From Geomicrobium sediminis (GTDB lineage: Bacteria > Bacillota > Bacilli > Bacillales > Marinococcaceae), in contig NZ_JAFBEC010000013.1 of assembly GCF_016908595.1 (NCBI RefSeq), positions 1 to 64,000 on the forward strand: a stretch of DNA of 64,000 bases, written 5' to 3'. A model generated the notes under the pieces. It ran no database searches, was not told the origin of the DNA, and worked only from the letters and a program-made list of their open reading frames with translations. Below are positions 32,607-42,767 of the stretch, one piece after another (the stretch's first letter is position 1; every line of letters begins with the position of its first letter). The position numbers were made by a program, and so were the translations under genes.

Positions 32607-34016
32607 TTAAATTTTTAGAGAGATGTACTTTGTTTCTATATATTCTTCTAATCCGTGATGTCCGCCTTCACGACCAATACCACTCTGTTTCCATCCTCCA
32701 AAAGGTGCCTGAGCAGTGGATGGACCACCATCATTTAAACCGACAATTCCATATTCAAGATCCTCACTTAAACGTACCGCCTTACCGATATCACTCGTAA
32801 ATAAATACGCTGCAAGACCGTATATTGTATCGTTCGCTCTTTGGATCGCTTCTTCCTCGGTCTTAAATGTAGCAATCGGGGCGAGTGGACCGAACGTTTC
32901 GTCGTTCATACAAGCCATCTCTTCTGTTATCCCTGTCATGACCGTTGGTGTTAAGAATAACTCACCGATTTTCTCACCGCCAGTAATGACCTTCGCTCCT
33001 TGTGATTTTGCATCTTCAATTTGTGATAGCACTTTATCAACAGCATCTGAGTCAATGAGTGGTCCGATATCCGTCTCATCATCAAGACCGTCACCAACTT
33101 TTAGTTGTTCAACGAGCACTTTTAGTTTTTCAGTAAATTCTTTCTCGACGGACTCTGCAACGTAAATACGGTTGGCACATACACACGTTTGACCTGCATT
33201 GCGGAACTTCGACGCAACCGCTTGTTCAGCTGCATTATCTAGGTCAGCGTCTTCTAAAACGATGAGCGGGGCATGACCACCGAGCTCTAATGAGATTTTC
33301 TTAATATTCTTTGACGCGCCCTCCATTAACGTACGGCCAACTTCCGTTGAACCAGTGAACGTTAACTTGCGAACACGTGGATCGTCTTGCCATACCGCAG
33401 AGATCTCGCTAGATTTACCTGTGACTACGTTAATGACACCTTTAGGGATTCCTGCTTCAACCGCTAATTCAGCGAGCTTAATAGCCGTAAGTGGCGTTTG
33501 TGTTGCTGGTTTTATGACGACTGTACACCCAACCGCGAGTGCCGGTGCTATTTTTCTCGTAATCATTGCTGCTGGGAAATTCCACGGCGTAATGACGGCG
33601 ACAACCCCAACGGCTTGTTTCGTTACGAAAATACGCTTATTCTCGGCTGACGCTGGAATCGTTTCACCATAAACACGTTTTCCTTCTTCTGCGTACCATT
33701 TAATAAATGAATTTGCATAGCCAATCTCACCACGGGATTCTTTCATTGGCTTGCCTTGTTCCTTCGTCATCGTCGTTGCTAATTCTTCTTGATGTTTATC
33801 GATAAGATTGTGCCACTTTTCAAGCTTCTCTGAACGTTCAGCTGCGGTTAACTTTGACCACGGGCGAAATGCCTCATATGCTGCATCAACCGCTTGCTTT
33901 GCCTCACTTTTGCCTCCCTTTGGAACGGTGTCTACAATCGCCCCATTTGCAGGGTTGGTTACATCAATTTGTTCAAGGTCTGCTCCTGTCCATTCGCCAT
34001 TGATTAAATGCTTCAT
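32607..34016 (-). CDS. gabD: Succinate-semialdehyde dehydrogenase
   Basis: A 469-residue NAD(P)-dependent aldehyde dehydrogenase, closest by pattern to GabD, which oxidises succinate semialdehyde to succinate in GABA breakdown. Seen: VITPWNFPAAMITRKIAPALAVG, catalytic Glu in LELGGHAP, and nucleophile Cys in FRNAGQTCVCANR; the extra Cys two residues on is typical of redox-switchable GabD. The FGGWKQSGIGREGG C-terminal block is intact. ATG 34016 follows AGAGGAG; a longer frame to 34106 is not used. The GABA aminotransferase partner is not adjacent, though a class III aminotransferase lies at 47011-48381. Confidence 0.87.
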   Translation of the reverse strand: MKHLINGEWTGADLEQIDVTNPANGAIVDTVPKGGKSEAKQAVDAAYEAFRPWSKLTAAERSEKLEKWHNLIDKHQEELATTMTKEQGKPMKESRGEIGYANSFIKWYAEEGKRVYGETIPASAENKRIFVTKQAVGVVAVITPWNFPAAMITRKIAPALAVGCTVVIKPATQTPLTAIKLAELAVEAGIPKGVINVVTGKSSEISAVWQDDPRVRKLTFTGSTEVGRTLMEGASKNIKKISLELGGHAPLIVLEDADLDNAAEQAVASKFRNAGQTCVCANRIYVAESVEKEFTEKLKVLVEQLKVGDGLDDETDIGPLIDSDAVDKVLSQIEDAKSQGAKVITGGEKIGELFLTPTVMTGITEEMACMNDETFGPLAPIATFKTEEEAIQRANDTIYGLAAYLFTSDIGKAVRLSEDLEYGIVGLNDGGPSTAQAPFGGWKQSGIGREGGHHGLEEYIETKYISLKI

Positions 34017-34072
34017 CTTATCTCTCCTCTCTACATCATACGTAGAGTATAACGCTAGTGTCACATGAAACA

Positions 34073-34102
34073 AAAGAAAAACGACCTTCGCAAAAGCGAA
34101 GG
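34073..34102 (-). terminator. Terminator of purA
   Basis: CCTTCGC (34085-34091) pairs with GCGAAGG (34096-34102). On the minus strand GTTTTTCTTTTG follows. Confidence 0.8.
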
Positions 34103-34112
34103 CCATTCATCA

Positions 34113-35402
34113 TCATACGCCCCAAACACCGCGTACTTCATTTGTTTGTGTACGATCAGGTCCTACAGAGAAAATGGATAGTGGAATATTCGTTAATTGG
34201 GAAACTCGTTCCGCATAATGACGCGCATTTTCAGGAAGATCACTTAACGACTTCGCTCCTGTAATGTCCTCGCTCCACCCTGGCATTTCTTCATACACTG
34301 GTTTACATTCTGCTAACACATTAAGACTAGCTGGGAATTCTTCAAGGCGTTCCCCTTGGTACTCATAAGCCGTACAGATCTTCACCGTCTCAAGACCAGA
34401 AAGCACGTCTAAACAGTTGAGGGAAAGATCTGTAATCCCACTTACGCGACGTGCATGACGTACAACGACGGAATCAAACCAACCGACACGTCTTGGTCGC
34501 CCTGTAGTCGTTCCGTATTCGTTACCAATCTTACGAATGCGATCACCAATTTCATCCGTAAGCTCTGTCGGGAATGGGCCGTCTCCAACACGAGTCGTAT
34601 ATGCTTTTGAAACCCCAACAACTTTCTGGATTTTAGACGGTCCGACACCTGAACCGATCGCAACACCACCGGCAATAGGGTTTGATGATGTAACGAATGG
34701 ATACGTTCCTTGATCAATATCAAGCATAACACCTTGGGCACCCTCGAATAATACACGTCGACCTTGATCAATCGCATCATTCAATACGACAGACGTATCA
34801 CAAACGTATTGTTTTAACTTTTGACCATAATCAAAGTATTCTTCAAGAATCTCTTCTACTGTAAACCCGTTAGTCTCATAGAGTTTTTCCAATAGACGGT
34901 TTTTCTCGATCAAGTTACGTGAAAGCTTACTTTCAAATTCCGTCTTCTCTAGAAGATCAGCAATACGAATACCGATCCGAGCAGCTTTATCCATATAAGC
35001 TGGACCGATGCCTTTTTTCGTCGTGCCAATTTTGCTTGCGCCTTTACTCTCTTCTTCCACGATATCTTGTTTTATATGATAAGGAAGGATCACATGCGCA
35101 CGGTTGCTAATACGCAAATTGCTCGTATCAATGCCACGTTCTTGTAATCCAGTTAACTCTTCTACTAATGCTTTAGGATCGATGACCATGCCGTTTCCAA
35201 TTACACAAATCTTATCATCATAGAAAATCCCTGACGGTACTAGGTGAAGCTTATACGTTTCTCCACCAAATTTAATCGTATGCCCCGCGTTGTTACCACC
35301 TTGATAACGAGCAACGACTTCCGCGTTTTCTGATAAGTAATCTGTAATCTTCCCCTTGCCTTCGTCTCCCCATTGTGTACCTACAATTACGATGGATGAC
35401 AA
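34113..35402 (-). CDS. purA: Adenylosuccinate synthetase
   Basis: PurA couples GTP hydrolysis to the joining of IMP and aspartate, the first committed step to AMP. The 429-residue protein starts [17 protein letters not shown], which is the GTP-binding P-loop with catalytic Asp, and has NNAGHT, the GIGPAYMDK loop, and [11 protein letters not shown]. The start is TTG 35402 behind GAGGTG, which gives the family length; an in-frame ATG at 35438 adds 12 residues absent from relatives. A PurBox-like site lies about 95 nt upstream. Monocistronic, with its own terminator. Confidence 0.97.
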   Translation of the reverse strand: MSSIVIVGTQWGDEGKGKITDYLSENAEVVARYQGGNNAGHTIKFGGETYKLHLVPSGIFYDDKICVIGNGMVIDPKALVEELTGLQERGIDTSNLRISNRAHVILPYHIKQDIVEEESKGASKIGTTKKGIGPAYMDKAARIGIRIADLLEKTEFESKLSRNLIEKNRLLEKLYETNGFTVEEILEEYFDYGQKLKQYVCDTSVVLNDAIDQGRRVLFEGAQGVMLDIDQGTYPFVTSSNPIAGGVAIGSGVGPSKIQKVVGVSKAYTTRVGDGPFPTELTDEIGDRIRKIGNEYGTTTGRPRRVGWFDSVVVRHARRVSGITDLSLNCLDVLSGLETVKICTAYEYQGERLEEFPASLNVLAECKPVYEEMPGWSEDITGAKSLSDLPENARHYAERVSQLTNIPLSIFSVGPDRTQTNEVRGVWGV

Positions 35403-35492
35403 AAGACTCACCTCTTCCGATATAATTAAATCGTTCATTATTTATCTCTTTACCGTAGTCAATTCTATCAAAAGAAACACTTCAGGTCAAAA

Positions 35493-35505
35493 TAAACCGA
35501 ACATT
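35493..35505. promoter_or_regulatory. PurBox-like PurR site
   Basis: TAAACCGAACATT matches the Bacillus PurBox AWWWCCGAACWWT with one mismatch. It lies about 95 nt ahead of purA. A convincing second, inverted box was not found (only a weak GTTC near 35434), so PurR control is probable and unproven. Confidence 0.5.
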
Positions 35506-35552
35506 TATATCAAAAAAAGGATATTCATTCGCCTTATTGTTAAATTTGTTAA

Positions 35553-35580
35553 CAAAAAAACGAAGGGTATTAACCCTCCG
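35553..35580 (-). terminator. Terminator of the replication/translation operon after dnaB
   Basis: CGGAGGG pairs with CCCTTCG around TTAATA. On the minus strand TTTTTTTGTT follows. Confidence 0.9.
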
Positions 35581-35586
35581 TTTAAG

Positions 35587-36948
35587 CTACGCACCAGGTG
35601 GTGCCATATTCTCGTCATGCCTTCGATCAAGGTTGACGAACTTGTTGTATTCTTTTATAAACGCAAGCTCTACACTACCAACAGGACCATTACGTTGTTT
35701 CGCAATAATAATTTCAATCATGTTCTGATTTTCAGCATCATGATCATAATAGTCTTCACGGAACAAAAACGAAACGATGTCCGCATCTTGCTCAATACTT
35801 CCTGACTCACGCAAGTCGCTCATCATCGGACGCTTATCTTGACGTGATTCTACACTACGTGAGAGCTGAGACAAGGCAATGACCGGTACGTCGAGCTCAC
35901 GTGCAATCCCTTTTAAGTTACGAGAGATCTCAGAGACTTCTTGTTGACGACTATCAGTTCCTCGCCCTTGAATGAGTTGAAGATAATCGATTAAGATCAT
36001 GCCTAACCCTTTTTCCTGCTTAAGCCTTCTACACTTCGCACGAATGTCAGCAACACGAATTCCAGGCGAATCATCGATATAAATGCCTGCTCTAGACAAC
36101 GTTCCCATCGCCATTGCAAGCTTTTCCCAGTCTTCTTCAATCAACTGTCCTGTACGAAGGCGTGTACCGTCGATATTGCCTTCGGCACAGAGCATTCGTT
36201 GCACAAGTTGCGACGCTCCCATCTCCAGACTAAAGATCGCGACATTTTCATCACTTTTTGTTGCGATGTTTTGTGCAATGTTCAACGCAAACGCCGTCTT
36301 CCCCATAGATGGACGTGCAGCGACGATAATTAAGTCACTGCGTTGGAACCCTGCTGTCATTCGATCAAGCTCTTGAAACCCGCTTGAAACGCCCGTCAGT
36401 GCGTCGCCACGACCTTGCAACATTTCAATGTTGTCATACGTCTCCATTAACACGTCTTTGATGGACACGAATGCTCCTGAAGAACGACGATTCGAGACTT
36501 CTAGAATCATGCGCTCTGCATCACTTAATACGTCATCAACTTCTTGCTCCGCCTCAAATCCATCTGTTGCAATCGTCGTTGCCGTTCGAATTAATCGACG
36601 AAGCAATGATTTCTCTTCGACCGTTCTCGCATAGTGCTGAACGTTTGATGCAGTCGGCACAGCGTTCGCCAGATCGGTTAAATAGGCAACGCCACCAGCT
36701 TCTTCAAGCCACTGGCGATTTTGAAGCTCAGAGGTGACCGTGACGAGGTCTACAGGCTCGCCTTTCTCAGAGAGCTCAACCATCGCACTAAAAATTCGTT
36801 GATGAGAAGCACGATAAAAGTCTTCAGGGCGCAAACGCTCGGTCGCAGAAACGAGGGATTCCTCTTGCAAGAAAATGGACCCTAATACTGCTTGCTCTGC
36901 TTCGATATTTTGTGGAGGAAGTCGATCCTCTTGCCATCCTTCTGTCAC
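35587..36948 (-). CDS. dnaB: Replicative DNA helicase
   Basis: The hexameric replicative helicase (called DnaC in B. subtilis) unwinds DNA ahead of the fork. 453 residues: N-terminal DnaB domain (PPQNIEAEQAVLGSI...), linker, and RecA-like ATPase with Walker A ARPSMGKTAFALN, Walker B MILIDYLQLI and the DADIVSFLFREDYY block. The start is GTG 36948 with GAGGTGAGG upstream. It lies 20 nt after rplI and is the last gene of the yybS-gdpP-rplI-dnaB run. Confidence 0.97.
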   Translation of the reverse strand: MTEGWQEDRLPPQNIEAEQAVLGSIFLQEESLVSATERLRPEDFYRASHQRIFSAMVELSEKGEPVDLVTVTSELQNRQWLEEAGGVAYLTDLANAVPTASNVQHYARTVEEKSLLRRLIRTATTIATDGFEAEQEVDDVLSDAERMILEVSNRRSSGAFVSIKDVLMETYDNIEMLQGRGDALTGVSSGFQELDRMTAGFQRSDLIIVAARPSMGKTAFALNIAQNIATKSDENVAIFSLEMGASQLVQRMLCAEGNIDGTRLRTGQLIEEDWEKLAMAMGTLSRAGIYIDDSPGIRVADIRAKCRRLKQEKGLGMILIDYLQLIQGRGTDSRQQEVSEISRNLKGIARELDVPVIALSQLSRSVESRQDKRPMMSDLRESGSIEQDADIVSFLFREDYYDHDAENQNMIEIIIAKQRNGPVGSVELAFIKEYNKFVNLDRRHDENMAPPGA

Positions 36949-36968
36949 CGTACCCTCACCTCATTTGC

Positions 36969-37412
36969 TTATTGTTCTTTTACGTGAATGTTAACTGTCG
37001 CTGTTACCTCAGGATGAATCTTCACAGGCACTTTCGTAACTCCGAGTGTACGAATTGGCTCGCTAAGTTCAATTTTGCGTTTATCAACCTTAAAGCCTTT
37101 TTTCTTGAGCGCTTCATGAATTTGCTTTGTGGACACGGCTCCGAATAACTTACCGCCTTCACCTGCTTTAGCATTCATTTTAACGTCTGTACTTTCTAAT
37201 TTTGCTTTTGTTTTTTCTGCTGCTTCACGTTCTTCTTGTAGTTTTTTATCATCGCTTTTTTGCTTTGCTTGCAAGTCTTTCATGTTGCCTGTTGAAGCTT
37301 CAACCGCTAAATCGTTCTTCAACAAATAGTTACGTGCGTATCCTTCAGACACGTCTTTCACTTCACCTTTTTTCCCTTTACCTTTAACATCTTGCTTGAA
37401 AATTACTTTCAT
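36969..37412 (-). CDS. rplI: 50S ribosomal protein L9
   Basis: A 147-residue L9 with the N-terminal rRNA-binding signature [31 protein letters not shown] (L9 motif), a long connecting helix rich in Lys and Glu (about 45-75), and the C-terminal domain from about 80. GGAGG precedes the ATG at 37412, which overlaps the gdpP stop as ATGA. Confidence 0.97.
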   Translation of the reverse strand: MKVIFKQDVKGKGKKGEVKDVSEGYARNYLLKNDLAVEASTGNMKDLQAKQKSDDKKLQEEREAAEKTKAKLESTDVKMNAKAGEGGKLFGAVSTKQIHEALKKKGFKVDKRKIELSEPIRTLGVTKVPVKIHPEVTATVNIHVKEQ

Positions 37413-39376
37413 GTAGACTGACCTCCCATAGATTGATCCATTGCTTCTTTTAGTTGTTCTTCAACTTGTTCAATAGTCAGGTCATCAAACTGAGCAGCGG
37501 CGTTTGATAAATGTCCACCACCACCCAATTTCTCCATAATCACTTGAACGTTAATATCACCTAAGGAACGGGCACTCACACTCACCCGACCGTCATCTCG
37601 CCTCGATATGACAAAAGATGCTTTTACGTCATTCATCGTAAGTAACGTATCTGCCGCCTGAGCAATGAGAACAGGGTGATAAGTACGATCTTCTTCACCA
37701 CGCGCAATTGCCATTCCGCTGCCATACACTGTCGCACGGCCAATGATTTTTGATCGTTCAATATAGTTATCAAGGTCTTCTTTTAAGAGCAATTGCACCG
37801 CTGTCGTATCGGCTCCATTAGCTTTTAGGTACGACGCAGCATCAAACGTTCTAGAACCTGTACGAATGCTAAAATGCTTCGTATCGACCATCATCCCTGC
37901 AAGCATTGCCGTAGCTTCTAGCGATTCCATTTTCACTTTATTCGGTTGGTATTCAAGCAACTCCGTTACAAGCTCAGACGCTGAAGAAGCATACGGCTCC
38001 ATATACACAAGCGCTGCATTATCAATAAATTCTTCCCCGCGACGATGATGATCAAGTACAACGACTCGATGTACCCGATCAAGAAGCTTCGGCTCAATAA
38101 CAAGTGACGGTTTGTGCGTATCAACAACGACGAGAAGTGTCTGCTTCGTTAATTGTTCCAACGCTTCTGTAGGCGAAATAAACCTCGACCATAAATGCTC
38201 ATGATGTTCAACTTCATCCATAAGCTTCTGAACGTCAGGACTCACTTGATCAGGATCAAGAACGATATACGCATCTTTGTTGTTCACTTCTGCGACTTTT
38301 AATACGCCGATACTAGCACCAATCGCATCCATATCAGGCGTTTTATGCCCCATAACGATTACTTGATTACTCTCTCTTACAAAATCCCTTAAAGCATGAG
38401 AAATAACCCGTGCTCTTACACGTGTTCGCTTTTCTACCGCGTTCGTCTTTCCGCCATAAAAACGTACTTGCCCGCTTTTCTCTTTAATTGCTACTTGATC
38501 CCCACCACGACCTAAAGCAAGATCGAGTGAAGACTGTGCGAGGGATCCGAGATCACGGAGCGTTTTCTCTCCGGTTCCAATTCCAATACTTAGCGTAATC
38601 GCTACGCGATCCTTCGATGTTTCTTCACGAATATCATCAACAATTTGGAAACGATTCGTTTCCACTTCTTGAAGAGCCCGATGGTTAAAAACGGCCATAA
38701 AACGGTCATCATCAATGCTCCGAAGCAAAATGTCATGCTCATTTGCCCATTTGTTTAACATCGTTACGACTTTGTTTCGGAGACTACTCGTCACTTCGTC
38801 ATCTAAAGTCTGTGTAACATCATCATAGTTATCTAAATAAATAAAGCCAATAACCGTTTGTTCCTCACGATATCGCTCTTTCGTTTCAATTGTTTCTGTC
38901 ATATCAAAGAAATAAAGCAAACGCTCATCCGGTCGTTCATACACGTAATGCTCAAGATCGCCAAGCTTCAAGCGATGCTCGGTTTTTTTATCTTCAATAT
39001 AGATCGGAAGATCTGATGAAATGATCGACAACGACTTCCCTAAATAATCTTCTCCGAGAAGATCACGAATATAAGGATTCGCCCATTGAATTTCAAAGTT
39101 CTGGTCATACAACACAATTCCGACTGGTAAATTCGTAACCGCTTCTTCACCTGCTCGATTGACACGGTGGGAGAGTGTTGTAATGTATTGGCTTAACTCT
39201 TGTTGGAAATTCGAACGCGCATAGAAAAAAACAACACCGATGACAATGAGTGTCACATAACCTACAACAGCAAGCATCCAATTATAAAAAAGCAACACTG
39301 TCACACTCGCTGTTGTGACTGTAAACATAAAGATCATCGGATATAAATACCAATGTTGTTTTGTTATTTCGGGCAT
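37409..39376 (-). CDS. gdpP: Cyclic-di-AMP phosphodiesterase GdpP
   Basis: GdpP (YybT) hydrolyses c-di-AMP to pApA and so affects potassium, osmotic and cell-wall balance. The 655-residue protein has two N-terminal transmembrane helices (about 10-55), a PAS domain (about 85-140) that binds heme in relatives, a degenerate GGDEF domain (about 170-305) without an intact GGDEF motif, and DHH/DHHA1 phosphodiesterase domains from about 340. The metal ligands lie in [25 protein letters not shown] and VVLDHHRRG; the last block is [13 protein letters not shown]. It starts 4 nt after yybS and overlaps rplI by 4 nt. Confidence 0.96.
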   Translation of the reverse strand: MPEITKQHWYLYPMIFMFTVTTASVTVLLFYNWMLAVVGYVTLIVIGVVFFYARSNFQQELSQYITTLSHRVNRAGEEAVTNLPVGIVLYDQNFEIQWANPYIRDLLGEDYLGKSLSIISSDLPIYIEDKKTEHRLKLGDLEHYVYERPDERLLYFFDMTETIETKERYREEQTVIGFIYLDNYDDVTQTLDDEVTSSLRNKVVTMLNKWANEHDILLRSIDDDRFMAVFNHRALQEVETNRFQIVDDIREETSKDRVAITLSIGIGTGEKTLRDLGSLAQSSLDLALGRGGDQVAIKEKSGQVRFYGGKTNAVEKRTRVRARVISHALRDFVRESNQVIVMGHKTPDMDAIGASIGVLKVAEVNNKDAYIVLDPDQVSPDVQKLMDEVEHHEHLWSRFISPTEALEQLTKQTLLVVVDTHKPSLVIEPKLLDRVHRVVVLDHHRRGEEFIDNAALVYMEPYASSASELVTELLEYQPNKVKMESLEATAMLAGMMVDTKHFSIRTGSRTFDAASYLKANGADTTAVQLLLKEDLDNYIERSKIIGRATVYGSGMAIARGEEDRTYHPVLIAQAADTLLTMNDVKASFVISRRDDGRVSVSARSLGDINVQVIMEKLGGGGHLSNAAAQFDDLTIEQVEEQLKEAMDQSMGGQST

Positions 39377-39380
39377 ACCA

Positions 39381-40331
39381 TCAACCCCTATTTGAATCAG
39401 GCTTAATCCGGCTTCTTAAATCAAAACCAAGATCAATGATCCCTAAGATTCGTACAAAGAACGTAATAATCGGTATCACAAGTGCTGAGAACAAGATGAT
39501 GATCGGTAGCGCCTTTGAGATCTTCTTCACATGGGCAAAATAAAACATAACCGCTGCACCTTGGACAATCATCGCAATCTCAAGTAAAGGTGTAACATTC
39601 ATCATGAAAATTGAAAGTGCTGATCCTGGGTCGCTTACCCCAACAAGGCTAACGATAATACCGAGTAAATAAATCCAGATAAAAAATGTCGGCAATGACC
39701 ACTCTCTAAGAGGTGGAAAACCGAACGGCTTATTCAACAGTCTTCTTAAAATCGGATGCGCAATGACTTGCGTGATAAACGCGTACATCACACCTGTAAA
39801 AATCATAAGCATCGCAGACATTTGCGGAATCATATTCGCTAATTCCCGGTATGCAGTAATCGCTTCTTCGTCCGTTTCTGCACCAAAGTTCTGCATTAAT
39901 TGTTCTGCCGAGTTCATCGACTCAATCATACCTGTGCGAATCGCTTCAAAAGGATGGATTCCCATCACAACATTCGAAAATACAAAGAGCACAAAAATTG
40001 CTAGAACATAACTTACACTACCTGTAAATAAGGTCTGAAATGCCCCTCTACCTTTTGAATAGCTCACACCCATTACAAAACCGCCAATTCCAAACAACAG
40101 AATAATTGGCAATGCTAAAGCTGTGGCAAGCAGAAAGGTTATAAGCGTTGCAACTACTAATACGAGAGCCCCCGGCTTCATTCCGTGACGGATCGTATAA
40201 ACCATCATCGGTAGCGGCAATAACCAAATCGTCAAAAGCGCTACAACAGGGATATATAGTGTCATAACCATAAGTATGGTAAACAGAGCAACAACGACGG
40301 CTCCTTCGGTAATTCTACGTGACTGATTCAT
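39381..40331 (-). CDS. yybS: YybS family membrane protein (DUF2232)
   Basis: A 316-residue polytopic protein with about eight hydrophobic segments, starting SRRITEGAVVVALFTIL. The DUF2232 family is found in this position before gdpP across Bacilli. Its fold resembles small-molecule transporter S components, but its function is not known. ATG 40331 has GGTGG about 12 nt upstream. It is 4 nt from gdpP, indicating one operon with gdpP-rplI-dnaB. Confidence 0.88.
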   Translation of the reverse strand: MNQSRRITEGAVVVALFTILMVMTLYIPVVALLTIWLLPLPMMVYTIRHGMKPGALVLVVATLITFLLATALALPIILLFGIGGFVMGVSYSKGRGAFQTLFTGSVSYVLAIFVLFVFSNVVMGIHPFEAIRTGMIESMNSAEQLMQNFGAETDEEAITAYRELANMIPQMSAMLMIFTGVMYAFITQVIAHPILRRLLNKPFGFPPLREWSLPTFFIWIYLLGIIVSLVGVSDPGSALSIFMMNVTPLLEIAMIVQGAAVMFYFAHVKKISKALPIIILFSALVIPIITFFVRILGIIDLGFDLRSRIKPDSNRG

Positions 40332-40432
40332 TCAGAAAATAACCACCAATCTTAGGCTTCATACATATCTTACACTGATCTATTGTAGCCCATTCACACG
40401 TAAATTGAAAGGTAATGCTCTTTAAGTATACG

Positions 40433-40467
40433 TGAAAAAAGCCGCCATCTACTAATGAGATGACGGC
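40433..40467 (-). terminator. Terminator of rpsF-ssb-rpsR
   Basis: GCCGTCATCT pairs with AGATGGCGGC (one wobble pair). On the minus strand TTTTTTCACG follows. Confidence 0.9.
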
Positions 40468-40483
40468 TTCCTTGAACACATTC

Positions 40484-40711
40484 TTAAACTTCTTTCGCGT
40501 ATGGAAGAAGTGCTGCTTGACGTGAACGCTTGATCGCGATCGTCAATTTGCGTTGATACTTCGCAGAAGTACCAGTCACACGACGAGGAAGAATTTTTCC
40601 TCGCTCTGAGATAAACTTACGGAGAAGATCAAGATCTTTGTAGTCGATGCGCTTGATCTTATTTACCGTGAAATAACATACCTTTCTACGCTTGCCTCTA
40701 CGACGTGCCAT
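40484..40711 (-). CDS. rpsR: 30S ribosomal protein S18
   Basis: A 75-residue S18, highly basic at the N-terminus ([14 protein letters not shown]), with the conserved [19 protein letters not shown] and [20 protein letters not shown]18 forms a dimer with S6 on the platform of the small subunit. AAAGGAG lies before ATG 40711. Third gene of the rpsF-ssb-rpsR operon. Confidence 0.98.
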   Translation of the reverse strand: MARRRGKRRKVCYFTVNKIKRIDYKDLDLLRKFISERGKILPRRVTGTSAKYQRKLTIAIKRSRQAALLPYAKEV

Positions 40712-40731
40712 GTGGTCTCGCTCCTTTCAAT

Positions 40732-41244
40732 TTAAAATGGTAAATCGTCGTCCGATATATCAATCGGTTTTCCATCATTAGAAAATGGATCGTCGTTCAG
40801 GTTCGATGATTGACGTTGTGGTGGCTCTTGAGAGTAAGAACCATTCTGGCTGTAGCCTCCACCGCTTTGGCCGTAGCCTCCGCCTTGTTGGAAACCACCG
40901 CCGCCTCCACCGCTCCCTTGGGAGTTTCTCGGTTCGAGGAACTGAACGCTTTCAGCCTGAACTTCCACAACTTTCACGCGCTTGCCTTCTTGGTTTTCAA
41001 AGCTGCGGCTTTGTAAGCGGCCATCAATCCCTGCCAAACTTCCTTTTTTCAAGTAGTTTGCCACGTTTTCTGCCTGCTTCCTCCACACAACACAGCTGAA
41101 AAAGTCCGCTTCACGCTCTCCTTGCTGGTTCGTAAACGGTCGATTCACAGCAATACTAAAGTTTGCAACTGCAACTCCATTCGGCGTGTAACGAAGCTCC
41201 GGGTCATGGGTGAGCCGGCCGACAAGCACAACGCGATTAATCAT
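40732..41244 (-). CDS. ssb: Single-stranded DNA-binding protein
   Basis: A 170-residue SSB that coats single-stranded DNA in replication, repair and recombination. OB-fold: [21 protein letters not shown] through about residue 105. A Gly/Gln-rich flexible linker follows (about 108-150), and the acidic tip DDDLPF is the docking site for partner proteins. GGGAGG precedes the ATG at 41244. It lies between rpsF and rpsR. Confidence 0.98.
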   Translation of the reverse strand: MINRVVLVGRLTHDPELRYTPNGVAVANFSIAVNRPFTNQQGEREADFFSCVVWRKQAENVANYLKKGSLAGIDGRLQSRSFENQEGKRVKVVEVQAESVQFLEPRNSQGSGGGGGGFQQGGGYGQSGGGYSQNGSYSQEPPQRQSSNLNDDPFSNDGKPIDISDDDLPF

Positions 41245-41270
41245 GCGTAACCCTCCCTTTTATCTATCAA

Positions 41271-41558
41271 TTAGTCGTCTTCGCGAACGACAAGTGTACG
41301 AATAACATCATCAGTTAGCTTAACACGACGGTCAAACTCGTTTACCGCTGCTGCGTTAGCATTAACTTTTGTAATTACATAGTAGCCTTCTTTGAAATCG
41401 TTGATTTCGTAAGCAAGACGACGTCTTCCTTTTTCATCAACTGATGTGATTTCAGCACCGTTGTCTGTAAGGATCTTTTGGAAACGCTCATTAGCAGCTT
41501 TCACTGACTCCTCGTCCAACTGTGGGCTAAGAATGTAAAGAATTTCATATTTACGCAT
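41271..41558 (-). CDS. rpsF: 30S ribosomal protein S6
   Basis: A 95-residue S6 with the family opening MRKYEILYILSPQLDEE and the central GRRRLAYEINDFKEGYYV. ATG 41558 follows GGGAGGTG; an upstream start at 41567 would sit inside that ribosome site. First gene of the rpsF-ssb-rpsR operon. A possible S6:S18 autoregulatory leader lies directly upstream. Confidence 0.97.
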   Translation of the reverse strand: MRKYEILYILSPQLDEESVKAANERFQKILTDNGAEITSVDEKGRRRLAYEINDFKEGYYVITKVNANAAAVNEFDRRVKLTDDVIRTLVVREDD

Positions 41559-41625
41559 TCTAGTCACCTCCCTTTGGTCTAAACGGCCCTCACTTCATTA
41601 AGTAAGAGCAAGGAGCAATAAAACG
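41559..41625 (-). promoter_or_regulatory. Possible S6:S18-binding leader RNA
   Basis: On the minus strand CTTACTT-aatg-AAGTGAG forms a 7-bp stem immediately followed by GGCCGTTTAG. S6:S18 leaders described in many bacteria place a CCG triplet beside a hairpin that mimics the rRNA site. The match is structural and loose, and no covariance can be tested here. Confidence 0.3.
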
Positions 41626-41858
41626 GGTTATCCCATTTCTATACTCACAACAATCAATTCTATCAGGAAACGTGCGCAATCACAAGTTGGAATTTTTATA
41701 TAGGTAAGAAGTGTACGAGCGAGGTTGTGGGGGCGTGGTTTAAGTGGTTCGGGACAACAAAAGTTCAGCTATGTGGCGATCTTAATGTTGTCAGCTTCAT
41801 TTTGCGATAATACGCTTAAAAACCACATAAAGCTAAGGTTCTCATGTTATTGGCATCT

Positions 41859-42631
41859 TTAACTTGTACTTTGTCTGTTTTTGTTTACCAAGTTGCCTTT
41901 CTGAAAGCTCATACAGTATGGCTTACGTGTCTTTTCTCCACAGTGATAGCACGTCCAATACGTGTGCCATTTTTCTCTTTGAAGTGTAAATCCGAAACAG
42001 CGTTCACAATACATTTCACCCTGAAGATCCCCAAAAGCTAGACCAAACGACTTTAATGGGCTGAACCATGCAAGGTGGACAGTTTCGCTCCGCCAAACTC
42101 GTGCTAGGACCGTTTCTTTATAAAACTCAGATACACTTAAAATTGTTTTATGTGACGTAAAATTAGCACGACTGAATAAGGGTAAATGTTCAGGTAATTT
42201 TTAATGCTGAAGGAATGTTTTTAGCAAGTGTTCTTGTCGAAGACATTGCTCAAGAGGATTTGGAAACATCTCAATATTCGTGTCTACACGCATGAATTGA
42301 TCGTATTCTCCGAAATGAACAAATCCATGAATGCGTTTGACTTCAAGAATGAGTATATAACTTAATATAAACACCAAAAAATCGAGTTGAAACGCAGATT
42401 CACTTACGAGGCGAGTGTTGTCGACTACTAGAAGGGCTTCGGTTGGCGGTCTACACTTTTGAGGTGAAATCCAAGTTGCCTTTCACCAGCAAAACCTGCT
42501 TGTGCTCGTCGCAGCCTGTTTTCTACTTAAAGGATTATGCCGTTATTCTCTTGTGGTAACCGATGGGATAACGCTTCTACAAACAATCAAACTTGTTCAG
42601 GTGCTCTCAACGCCTTTACATATTCACTCAA
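41859..42631 (-). pseudogene. Decayed NERD-domain gene with C-terminal zinc ribbon
   Basis: A TTG at 42631 behind AAGGAGGGG opens a frame whose conceptual product fits Bacillus nuclease-related-domain (NERD) proteins: LRRAQAGFAGERQLGFHLK, then after a frameshift near 42430-42445, SAFQLDFLVFILSY, LILEVKRIHGF and a C-terminal part with YCERC and TCYHC, a four-Cys zinc ribbon. In-frame stops occur at 42589, 42529 and 42430 in the first frame and at 42203 in the second. So at least four nonsense changes and one indel separate it from an intact gene of roughly 255 codons. It explains most of the 1.2-kb gap between rpsF and padR. The rest (41630-41858) shows nothing I recognise. Confidence 0.75.
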
Positions 42632-42727
42632 TCATAGATCCCCTCCTTCTATGAACAAGTTTTCGACAGCAAACGATGAAAACCTGCCGTAACCCAAAAT
42701 AATATTGACTTTTCAGACATTAATATA

Positions 42728-42740
42728 TATCTTTAAGATA
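42728..42740. promoter_or_regulatory. Palindrome ahead of the padR gene
   Basis: TATCTT-T-AAGATA is a perfect 13-bp palindrome in an AT-rich tract 27 nt before padR. PadR proteins usually repress their own operon from such sites. Binding is inferred. Confidence 0.4.
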
Positions 42741-42767
42741 CATATCATATAGATATAGGGGTGTAGA

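Noticed and set aside
32716-33165. 149-codon open frame opposite gabD
   Set aside because: Serine-rich composition typical of antisense reading of a dehydrogenase gene; no independent support.
34055-34070. Second parS-like sequence AGTGTCACATGAAACA
   Set aside because: Three mismatches, including one in the CACGTG core, which ParB does not usually tolerate.
35356-35805. 149-codon open frame covering the purA-dnaB gap on the plus strand
   Set aside because: It crosses a terminator, the purA start and the end of dnaB in antisense, and has no family features.
41844-42041. 65-codon plus-strand frame in the rpsF-padR gap
   Set aside because: It is antisense to the zinc-ribbon part of the NERD pseudogene, which explains the conserved-looking composition.
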